Positions 57,568-64,000 of a stretch of DNA of 64,000 nt are shown here, in pieces. Every line of letters starts with the position of its first letter. Position 1 is the stretch's first letter. The notes under the pieces were generated by a model that made no database searches, was not told the DNA's origin, and saw only the letters and a list, made by a program, of their open reading frames with translations. A program made the position numbers and the translations under genes. The stretch covers positions 372,001 to 436,000 of the forward strand of contig NZ_CP109162.1 in the NCBI RefSeq assembly GCF_035920445.1, read 5' to 3'. This DNA is from Nocardia sp. NBC_01730 (GTDB taxonomy: Bacteria > Actinomycetota > Actinomycetes > Mycobacteriales > Mycobacteriaceae).

Positions 57568-58227
57568 TCACTGTGTCAGTTGCGCAATCGCCTGGCTGAT
57601 CGGAGTGGTTCCCGACACGAGTTCGAGTGTCGTGCCGAAGGTGTGTGCGGCGGGTAGTAGTGCGGTGAGCACGGCGGCCACATCGGGGCGCGGGACATCG
57701 CCGCGACCGACGATGGGCCGGGCGAGTGTCACCATTCCGGTGCCCGCGGTGTCTACGAGGCGGCCCGGCCGGAGGATCGTCCAGTCCAGATCCCGGTCCC
57801 GCAGATCGTTCTCGGCCTGGGTCTTCGCATCGATGTAGGCGGCCCACACCTCGTCGGTGCCGGGCGCGGGTGGCTGACCGGCGCCTACCGTGGAGATCTG
57901 TACGAAGCGGCGCGCGCCGGCCCGTCCGGCGGCCTCGGCCAGTCGGACGGAGCCGCCCAAGTCGACGGTGTATTTGCGGTCTACACCGCTGCCCGGTCCC
58001 GCTCCGGCCGCGAAGACTACGGAGTCCGAACCCTTTACGACGGCGACCAGATCGTCGGTGCCCGCGTTCTCCAGGTCGAGCGGGACCGGATCGGCGCCTG
58101 CGGCCCGGACGTCGGCGGCGTGGTCCGGATTGCGGATGAGCGCGACCACCTCGTCGCCGGCAGTAGTGAGCGATCTGGCGAGCAGCAGAGCGATCTTCCC
58201 GTGTCCGCCTGCGATGACGACGCGCAT
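57568..58227 (-). CDS. NAD(P)H-binding atypical SDR (NmrA/SDR5-like)
   Basis: This 219-residue Rossmann protein has 'MRVVIAGGHGKIALLLARSL' (GGxGxxA nucleotide loop, residues 7-12), 'DSVVFAAGAGPGSGVDRKYT', 'FVQISTVGAGQPPAPGTDEV', 'DLDWTILRPGRLVDTAGTGM' and 'RGDVPRPDVAAVLTALL'. Enzymes of this type are sugar- or flavin-reductase-like or redox-sensing. The substrate is unknown. It lies upstream of the ABM gene on the same strand with 64 bp between, so the two could be cotranscribed. Confidence 0.9.
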   Translation of the reverse strand: MRVVIAGGHGKIALLLARSLTTAGDEVVALIRNPDHAADVRAAGADPVPLDLENAGTDDLVAVVKGSDSVVFAAGAGPGSGVDRKYTVDLGGSVRLAEAAGRAGARRFVQISTVGAGQPPAPGTDEVWAAYIDAKTQAENDLRDRDLDWTILRPGRLVDTAGTGMVTLARPIVGRGDVPRPDVAAVLTALLPAAHTFGTTLELVSGTTPISQAIAQLTQ

Positions 58228-58261
58228 GGATCGGTCCTTTCGGTCGGGGCGGTGTCCGTGC

Positions 58262-58798
58262 TCAGCGCTCGGGACCGCCGGGATTACAGCGTGCGTCGAC
58301 GGTGGCCGAGTAACCGACCACTGGACGCCAGGGTTCCAGATTCCAGCTGGGTTTGTTCGGCTGTACCAGCCGCGCCCAGTCCCAGTGGCAGGTGAACTGA
58401 TCCCGCATGCCGGGTGTGTCCGCGTCCGAAGACTGGGCGATCACCTCCTGCCAGGCGCGTTCGTCGGAGCCGGGAAAGGTGGTCTGCCGCCCCGCCGAGG
58501 TGGGAAACACGAGCAGCCGCGGCCCGTCGACGGCTTCGGTCCAGGTCACGTGGTCGATCAATGGCATACCCGGGTAGGGGTCGACGGTGGGTACGGCGCC
58601 CAATGGCGTGGAAACCGGGGTGGCCGGTGCACTCCGCGTCGGCGTGGTCGTGACAGGGCTTGTCGTCGTGGTGCTGCCCGGTGCGGACGCGGACTCCTCG
58701 GAGCCGCAGGCAGTGACGGTCATCGGCAGCAGTGCGACGGACAGCAGCGCGGCAGCATGGAACCGGACCCCGTCCCGGTGCGGGTACCGCTGTGCCAC
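58262..58798 (-). CDS. DUF2599 lipoprotein
   Basis: This 178-residue protein starts at GTG 58798 with AGGAGG 7 nt upstream. A lipoprotein signal ends at 'LLPMTVTAC' (lipobox Cys about residue 31). A Ser/Thr/Pro linker leads to a DUF2599 domain ('RLLVFPTSAGRQTTFPGSDE', 'RAWQEVIAQSSDADTPGMRD', 'FTCHWDWARLVQPNKPSWNL', 'VDARCNPGGP'). DUF2599 proteins are exported proteins of mycobacteria and relatives with unknown function. Confidence 0.88.
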   Translation of the reverse strand: MAQRYPHRDGVRFHAAALLSVALLPMTVTACGSEESASAPGSTTTTSPVTTTPTRSAPATPVSTPLGAVPTVDPYPGMPLIDHVTWTEAVDGPRLLVFPTSAGRQTTFPGSDERAWQEVIAQSSDADTPGMRDQFTCHWDWARLVQPNKPSWNLEPWRPVVGYSATVDARCNPGGPER

Positions 58799-58918
58799 GG
58801 TCGAACCTCCTGTGTTCTCCTCGGCACCGCTGGCGTGCCCATCCGAGCCTAGCGAGCGGGGGCGGCCCCTGCGAGACTTGGCGGCGAGGGCACAGATTGT
58901 GGTGGCCTGCTGCGCCGG

Positions 58919-59194
58919 GTGGCCGCGACGGGTGCGTCGCCGAACCTGGATCTGTTGCTTCCCTTCGGGAGCCCCTGGCTGCCGCCGCTTCCGTCGCCGA
59001 GGAGCACGACCTATTTCGGGATTCTTCTGGCCGGATTGCGTTCCAGCGCATCGGAACTCGATGACGCCCACGATCTGACGCCGACCGGTCGCGAGGTCCT
59101 TTGTGTTGCGGAATCAGTGTGTCATCTCGGTGCCGCCTGGGAGGCCTTCCCCGACATGCGTGTGCTCCTGGACGGTGTGCTCGACCGTCGGTAG
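58919..59194 (+). CDS. Possible short hypothetical protein (91 aa), doubtful
   Basis: The frame starts at GTG 58919 and reads 'MAATGASPNLDLLLPFGSPW', 'STTYFGILLAGLRSSASELD', 'EVLCVAESVCHLGAAWEAFP'. It could be a remnant of a larger regulator or a real small protein. No ribosome-binding site or known domain is seen. Confidence 0.3.
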   Translation: MAATGASPNLDLLLPFGSPWLPPLPSPRSTTYFGILLAGLRSSASELDDAHDLTPTGREVLCVAESVCHLGAAWEAFPDMRVLLDGVLDRR

Positions 59195-59204
59195 GCGACC
59201 GCGC

Positions 59205-59438
59205 TCAGCGCCAGAGCGATCGGCAGGGCAGCCTGCGCAGGTCGGGGTGCACCTTCCCGTCCACGGTGACGGTGAGCCCAGCGTGCGCGGCGGCCGAGGT
59301 GAATTCCCCCGCCTCGGTCCGAGTCGCCGCGTACTCGAGGATCAGCGCGTCCTCGGGCGTGGGTCCATCGAAATAGACAGTGATCCGCTGTGTCGGTGTC
59401 TCGGTGTCGTCGGCGAACTTGTGCGTCGTGCCATCCAT
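59205..59438 (-). CDS. Small hypothetical protein
   Basis: This 77-residue protein starts at ATG 59438 (AAGGAG 8 nt upstream). It reads MDGTTHKFADDTETPTQRIT, 'VYFDGPTPEDALILEYAATR', 'EFTSAAAHAGLTVTVDGKVH' and ends with 'RRLPCRSLWR'. It is hydrophilic with predicted beta-alpha elements and no recognised domain. Confidence 0.6.
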   Translation of the reverse strand: MDGTTHKFADDTETPTQRITVYFDGPTPEDALILEYAATRTEAGEFTSAAAHAGLTVTVDGKVHPDLRRLPCRSLWR

Positions 59439-59714
59439 GCCACCGTCTCCTTCCGGGCCGGCGCGCCGGCGCGCCGGTAAGGCCGACGGTAAGCGCTCAC
59501 CATTACTGAGAACATGTTCTAGGCAGTCGGCTGGATTTGTCACAGCGCGGACACCCGGCAGCCGAGGTAGAGTCACGAGCGGGGGCACACTACGGTCACA
59601 GGTCGGTTACCCGAAACTTGTGAATTGTCAACACGTTCGCGTCGGCGGCTGCCCTGCGCGCGCGATGTTGTCGAGGATGAGCACAGCGTTGAACGATGCA
59701 GGAGGCACACGTCG

Positions 59715-60959
59715 ATGAGTCAGGGCCCACGGTCGATGGGTAGGGGAGTGCGGCGACGGCGCCTCGCGCGAGCGTTCGGTGCGATGGCCGCGGGCCTCGT
59801 GCTGGTTGCCGGTATGGCCGGGGCGGCCGTCGGCGCGCCGCTGTATCCGGCGCCGGATCCGGACCCCTTCTACGCGACACCTGCGGACATCGCGGACAAG
59901 AAGCCGGGGGATGTGATCGCGACCCGCGTGATGCCCGCACTGATGATTTTCCCGGACACCACTGTCACCGTGGTGCGGTTCCGGTCGACCAGTTCCGAGG
60001 GCAAGCCGATCGCCGCGACCACCACGGTGCTCACCCCGAAGGTGCACCGCAAGGATGGGCCGCTGCTGTCGTTCCAGCACATCATCAACGGTCTCGGAGC
60101 GGAGTGCTCGGTCTCCCGCGTGCTCTACACCGGCGACCCGAACCTGATCGTGCGCGAGGCCCCGGGCTGGAACGTGCTGCTGGCCCGCGGCTGGAGCGTC
60201 GTGCTGCCCGACCACCTCGGTCCCAACTTCGCCTACGGCGCGGCCAAACTCGGCGGGCAGATCACGCTGGACAGCCTCCGCGCGGTGAAGCAGGTGGCGG
60301 AGCTGGAGGTGCGGCAGAGCCCGGTGGCGATGGTCGGTTACTCCGGTGGCGGCATGGCCACCGCGTGGGCGGCCGCCTTGCAGCCGAAATACGCTCCGGA
60401 GCTGAACATCGCGGGCGCGGCCATGGGCGGCGTGCCGATGAACCTGGTGAAGATGCTCGAGACGCTCGGGCTGAACTCGCACCCGGTGTTCGGGCTCGCG
60501 CTGGCCGCTGGCCTCGGTTTGGAGCGCGAGTATCCGGACCGATTCCCGCTGAGCGAACAGCTGAACGAGCGAGGCCTCGCCGCCCGCACGCAGATCGCCA
60601 ACAGCTGCACCAACGACATCTTGGCCGCGGGTGCGGGCCGGGGCGCGCTGGACTTCGCGAAAACGACCTCGATGATCAACGACGACACCGCCCGCGCCGT
60701 GGTCGAGGAGAACAGCCTCGAGCTCTACGACGGCGTGCCCAAGACGCCGGTGTACGAATGGCATTCGCCGATCGACGGGCTCATCCCGATCGACTCGGTG
60801 GTCAACACCGACAAGCGCTGGTGCGCCGCCGGCGCCACGGTACAGACCGAGCAGATTCCGGTACCCGACCACCTGACGGCGGCGGTGATCGGCATCCCGG
60901 CGGCGCTGAACTGGCTGGATGCCCGTTTCCGTGGGGAGCCCGCTCCGAGTAACTGCTGA
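59715..60959 (+). CDS. Secreted lipase (LIP family, PF03583)
   Basis: This 414-residue protein starts at ATG 59715 behind AGGAGG. A Sec signal (basic stretch 'RRRRLARAFG', hydrophobic 'AMAAGLVLVAGMAGAAVGAP') ends near residue 41. The mature enzyme is an alpha/beta-hydrolase of the secretory lipase family with nucleophile Ser210 in 'VGYSGGGMATAWAAAL', 'PVYEWHSPIDGLIPIDSV' (acid region) and 'IPVPDHLTAAVIGIPAALNW' (catalytic-type His). These enzymes cleave triacylglycerols or esters outside the cell. A terminator follows at 60977, so it is transcribed apart from the second lipase. Confidence 0.92.
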   Translation: MSQGPRSMGRGVRRRRLARAFGAMAAGLVLVAGMAGAAVGAPLYPAPDPDPFYATPADIADKKPGDVIATRVMPALMIFPDTTVTVVRFRSTSSEGKPIAATTTVLTPKVHRKDGPLLSFQHIINGLGAECSVSRVLYTGDPNLIVREAPGWNVLLARGWSVVLPDHLGPNFAYGAAKLGGQITLDSLRAVKQVAELEVRQSPVAMVGYSGGGMATAWAAALQPKYAPELNIAGAAMGGVPMNLVKMLETLGLNSHPVFGLALAAGLGLEREYPDRFPLSEQLNERGLAARTQIANSCTNDILAAGAGRGALDFAKTTSMINDDTARAVVEENSLELYDGVPKTPVYEWHSPIDGLIPIDSVVNTDKRWCAAGATVQTEQIPVPDHLTAAVIGIPAALNWLDARFRGEPAPSNC

Positions 60960-60976
60960 TCAACCGCACGCGACGA

Positions 60977-61020
60977 CCGAGCCGACCCGTTCTCTACGAG
61001 CGGGTCTCGGCTCGGTTGTT
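60977..61020 (+). terminator. Rho-independent terminator between the two lipase genes
   Basis: CCGAGCCG...CCCG pairs with CGGG...CGGCTCGG (60977-61015), with an 11-nt loop and a small bulge, followed by TTGTT. Confidence 0.75.
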
Positions 61021-61190
61021 GCGAAATGGACACGTGACACACACAACTCGAGCGCTTTTGTATGTCGAATTGGGTGTACTGACGTAGCCTTGCCTTCTGG
61101 CCCCGGCATGATAGGGGGCATTTTCGGGGGCCGAAGGCCGCATCGCCCGGGTGCCAGGCGAACCTGACGTCGCACCCAGAGGCGTGTGCC

Positions 61191-62597
61191 ATGAGATGCT
61201 TACGTGCCATCGCGGTCACGTTGCTCGTCGTCTGTCCGGCCATGGCCGGACAGGCCGTCGCCGAGCCGTTGCCCGCGCCGCCGGCGCTGCCCGACGTGTC
61301 GGGCATGTTCCCGCCGCCGGGCGGATTGTTACCCGGGTTGCAGCAATTCATCGACCGGATAATTCCCCCGCCGCCGATCGCACCTGCGCCGGAACCGAAT
61401 TCGCCGACTCAGCAGGCGGCCACGTTGTCGCCGTCGCTGGCGGCGCTTCGCCGGGCCACCCTGCCCGCGCCGATCGGCGATCCGATATTCGACGCCTGGC
61501 CCGCGAATCTCGGCGAGCTGACCGAGGGGCAGGTCATCGACTACCGCGACGTCAGCGCAACGACCGCTCCGCTGATGCTGATGCCGATCCAGCGGGCTCT
61601 GCTGCTGAAGTACCGGACCGCGGACGCGCACGGCGCGCCCTCCTACGCCACGGCCACGCTGGTCGTTCCCGCCGCGGCCTGGCCGGGGCCCGGCCCCCGG
61701 CCGGTGGTGGTGAACAACCTGCCGATCGACGCGCTCGGCCGCACCTGCACCCCGGGATACACCCTCGCGCACGGGGCCAATCCGGACACCAGTTTCACCG
61801 ACTTCGTGCCGCCGACCACCCATGTGGCAGCGCTGCGCGGGTATGCCGTGCTGATCCCGGACCACGAGGGCCCCTCGATGGCCTATGCCGAGCCGGTCGT
61901 GGCCGGTCACGCGGTGCTGGACGCGATCAGAGCCGTCCGCGGACTGCTGCCGGGCGAGTTCGGCGCAAGTCGGTTCGGCATGGCGGGGTACTCCGGCGGT
62001 GCCATCGCCACGCACGGTGCGGTGAAGCTGATCTCCAGTTATGCACCGGAATTGGCGGACGTGATCGTCGGCGCCGCGCTGGGCGGCGTGCCCGCCGACT
62101 ACGAGATCCTGGCTCGCAGCATGAACGGCAATCTCGCCTCGGCGGTGTTCCTGGGTGCGGTATTCGGGATCGGCCGGGAACGGCCGGAAATCTTGGCCAG
62201 GATGAACAATCTCGCCCAGTGGGCGGCCACGTCTCGGCTGAAGGACCTCTGTGGCGGCAGCTTCGGGGTGGTCGGCGTGCTGATGTTGCCGATCGATATT
62301 GCCGCTAACATTCCCGATCCGCTGCATTCGGATCTGGCCGCGGACATCTACCGCGTGACCAGGATGGCCGACATGAAATCGGCGACCCCGCTGTACGTCT
62401 ACAACGGGGAGCAGGAGTTCTGGATCCCCGCCGAGGGCGCGCGCAACCTCTATCGCGAACAGTGCCGTCTGGGTGTGCCTGCGGTGTACCGGAGTGTGCT
62501 CGGCGAGCATGTCATCGCGGCGGCACTCGGCTATCCGGAGGCTATGATCTGGCTGGACGATCGGCTGCGAGGAGTGCCTGCCCCGAGCGAGTGCTGA
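61191..62597 (+). CDS. Secreted lipase (LIP family), second copy
   Basis: This 468-residue protein has a Sec signal ('MRCLRAIAVTLLVVCPAMAG', cleavage near 'AVAEP'), a Pro-rich spacer (about 25-80) and a LIP domain. Nucleophile Ser is in 'GMAGYSGGAIATHGAVKLIS'; the acid and His regions are 'LYVYNGEQEFWIPAEGARNL' and 'SVLGEHVIAAALGYPEAMIW'. It is a paralogue of the gene at 59715, sharing 'FRG-PAPS-C'-type C-terminal endings (RLRGVPAPSEC). Tandem LIP genes are common in Nocardia and mycobacteria. Confidence 0.91.
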   Translation: MRCLRAIAVTLLVVCPAMAGQAVAEPLPAPPALPDVSGMFPPPGGLLPGLQQFIDRIIPPPPIAPAPEPNSPTQQAATLSPSLAALRRATLPAPIGDPIFDAWPANLGELTEGQVIDYRDVSATTAPLMLMPIQRALLLKYRTADAHGAPSYATATLVVPAAAWPGPGPRPVVVNNLPIDALGRTCTPGYTLAHGANPDTSFTDFVPPTTHVAALRGYAVLIPDHEGPSMAYAEPVVAGHAVLDAIRAVRGLLPGEFGASRFGMAGYSGGAIATHGAVKLISSYAPELADVIVGAALGGVPADYEILARSMNGNLASAVFLGAVFGIGRERPEILARMNNLAQWAATSRLKDLCGGSFGVVGVLMLPIDIAANIPDPLHSDLAADIYRVTRMADMKSATPLYVYNGEQEFWIPAEGARNLYREQCRLGVPAVYRSVLGEHVIAAALGYPEAMIWLDDRLRGVPAPSEC

Positions 62598-62793
62598 CGG
62601 TTCGCCGGTATTGCCCCAGGACATCCGATGTTGCGGTGTGCCCGGACTGCGGCGATTGATGACCGCCTGCCCTATCCCGGTCGGTCGGTTGCTGCGTGTC
62701 CGAACTGCTCGGGGCGGCAGTGCGTCGTCGTCGCGGCTCCGGTACGGTGGGGCCGGTCCAGGCGGGGTGACGCCGGACTCGCGAAAGAGGCAC

Positions 62794-63858
62794 ATGAACG
62801 ACATTACGACCACCGCGTCCGAACAGGCCATGGCGCTGGTGGGGCGGCATTTCCGCATGACCGAGCAGTACGAGGTAGGACGAGAGAAGATCCGGGAGTT
62901 CGCGCGGGCCGTGCAGGACGGCCATCCGGCGCACCGGTACGAGGGGGCCGCCGCGGAGCTTGGCTTCGACGGGCTGGTCGCGCCGCTGACCTTCTCCTCC
63001 ATCGTTCTGATGCTGGTGCAGCGCAAGATGTTCGAGTCCTTGCTCACGGGCTACGACCTCGGGCAGGTATTGCAGACCGAACAGTCCATCCGGGTGCATC
63101 GGCCGATAATCGCGGGCGACCAGCTGCAGTGCGACTCCTATATCGAGTCGTTTCGGCAGTTCGGTGACAAGGACTTCATGGTCACCAAGACCGTGCTCAG
63201 CAACCAGCACAAAGAGGTGCTGCAGACCGCCCACACCACCGCGGTGGCGCAGACCGGGGTGGAAATCGCCGCCGACCTGCGCGCTGCGGTCGAGGGCGTG
63301 ATCATGACGGGACAGTCGGCCGGCGACCGGTCCGATGCGGCGGCCGCGCGGGCGAGGGACCAGCACGCGGGCCTGGTCGAGCGATTCGACCAGGTGGCAC
63401 AACAGGATTCGGACGAGCAGCGCAGGCCACCGCGCACCGTTGTCGCCTTCGAGGAGCTGTCGGTCGGTATGGAGCTCGCCCCGCGGACGATGGTCCTCTC
63501 CCGGGGCGATCTGGTGAATTACGCGGGGGTTTCCGGCGATTCGAATCCGATCCACTTCAGCGACCTCGTAGCGAGCAGGGCGGGCCTGCCCGATGTGGTG
63601 TCGCACGGGCTGCTGACGATGGGACTGGGTGCGGGGTATCTCACCGAGTGGCTGGGGGATCCGACCACCGTGACGAATTACGGAGTTCGGTTCGCCGGGT
63701 TCGCGCCAGTGCCTGCCACCAAGGCCAGCGCGATCGAATTCCGCGGCCGCGTCAAGGAATTGGACCTGGTCCGCCGCGCCGCCACCATCGCACTGTCTGC
63801 GACGTGCGACGGGCGCAAGCTGTTCGGCCGCGCGACGGCGGAGGTGCTGCTGCGCTGA
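62794..63858 (+). CDS. Fused HadA/HadB-like (3R)-hydroxyacyl dehydratase
   Basis: This 354-residue protein starts at ATG 62794. The N-terminal half is a MaoC/FAS1-type dehydratase hotdog ('MTEQYEVGREKIREFARAVQ', 'HRYEGAAAELGFDGLVAPLT'), which is HadA-like. The C-terminal half is a MaoC hydratase with 'LSRGDLVNYAGVSGDSNPIH' (catalytic Asp and His) and 'VVSHGLLTMGLGAGYLTEWL', which is HadB-like. HadAB dehydrates (3R)-hydroxyacyl-ACP in FAS-II for mycolic acids. The fusion of both in one chain is seen in Nocardia-type genomes. The stop at 63858 leaves 142 bp without a feature to the window end. Confidence 0.9.
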   Translation: MNDITTTASEQAMALVGRHFRMTEQYEVGREKIREFARAVQDGHPAHRYEGAAAELGFDGLVAPLTFSSIVLMLVQRKMFESLLTGYDLGQVLQTEQSIRVHRPIIAGDQLQCDSYIESFRQFGDKDFMVTKTVLSNQHKEVLQTAHTTAVAQTGVEIAADLRAAVEGVIMTGQSAGDRSDAAAARARDQHAGLVERFDQVAQQDSDEQRRPPRTVVAFEELSVGMELAPRTMVLSRGDLVNYAGVSGDSNPIHFSDLVASRAGLPDVVSHGLLTMGLGAGYLTEWLGDPTTVTNYGVRFAGFAPVPATKASAIEFRGRVKELDLVRRAATIALSATCDGRKLFGRATAEVLLR

Positions 63859-64000
63859 ACAGCGCAGCCGTGGGCTCGGCGAAGCCTGCGGCTGGCGCTC
63901 GGCGGCCGGAAGCAGGCGGTGGCGCTCCGCAACAGTCACACGACCCGTGGACTGATCCGCCGTGGTCGGGTGTTCGGGCGCAACCGGACTCGAGCGCCAC

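Noticed and set aside
63859..64000. Start of a further gene at the right edge
   Set aside because: Both strands are open, but the translations are low-complexity and show no domain or ribosome-binding site.

Overview
The window is high-GC actinobacterial DNA, most likely from Nocardia or a close relative in the Mycobacteriales. Support comes from DtxR/IdeR-type iron boxes, a fused HadA/HadB-type dehydratase, a LigC/Prim-PolC pair, LIP-family secreted lipases, a CspB-type cold-shock protein, DUF397/XRE/SAM-methyltransferase loci, and a gene order (M56 peptidase, blaI, PaaI-type thioesterase, ureABC) that matches Mycobacterium tuberculosis Rv1845c-Rv1850.

Region 1 (1-8151) carries an M56 peptidase/BlaI pair, a siderophore ABC transporter (ATPase plus two FecCD permeases, no binding protein) divergent from a FhuF-like protein across an iron box, and a second iron box built into a promoter that drives a short terminated transcript. 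That transcript sits where the iron-responsive sRNA MrsI lies in M. tuberculosis. A thioesterase and ureA, ureB and ureC follow. Between ureB and ureC are three MIRU-like repeat units. Each is a mini-ORF joined to its neighbours by an ATGA stop/start overlap, so five reading frames are chained. The urease accessory genes ureF, ureG and ureD do not follow ureC.

Region 2 (8.2-20.4 kb) holds an exonuclease-BRCT-BRCT-TerD fusion, an ArsR regulator, an orphan pilin-like protein, CorA and an NTF2-like protein. It then holds a 4,841-bp element with about 22-bp terminal inverted repeats and a 6-bp target duplication that has split an HtrA-like protease gene. The element is a mosaic: serine-recombinase pieces, two 179-bp inverted repeats around a stand-alone ThrRS editing-domain gene, a broken tyrosine integrase, a LuxR tail and an IS110 tail. 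A TVP38-type membrane protein follows.

Region 3 (20.6-45.5 kb) is mostly metabolic: mutA-mutB-meaB, an amidohydrolase/nucleoside hydrolase pair with a divergent TetR, an orphan VirB6/TrbL-like membrane protein, LysR/MBL, a type II thioesterase, an SDR with a Cys4 segment, acyl-CoA dehydrogenase/TetR, LigC/Prim-PolC, CspB and an SPFH pair. Decayed genes here include an ATC-hydrolase relative and a class A beta-lactamase-like hydrolase.

Region 4 (45.6-51.1 kb, minus strand) is the strongest candidate for an undescribed system. Four overlapping genes encode a class V aminotransferase/cysteine desulfurase-like enzyme, an unrecognised protein with a C-terminal HMA metal-binding domain, a Y4yA-type fold-III PLP decarboxylase, and a cysteine synthase fused to rhodanese. 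Together they suggest sulfur or 2,3-diaminopropionate chemistry tied to a soft metal.

Region 5 (51-64 kb) has a flavin-type oxidase, CBS and PucR proteins. It also has a methyltransferase/DUF397/XRE locus with two small related genes, whose promoters share one palindromic box. After these come small redox genes, a DUF2599 lipoprotein, two secreted lipases and a HadAB-like dehydratase.
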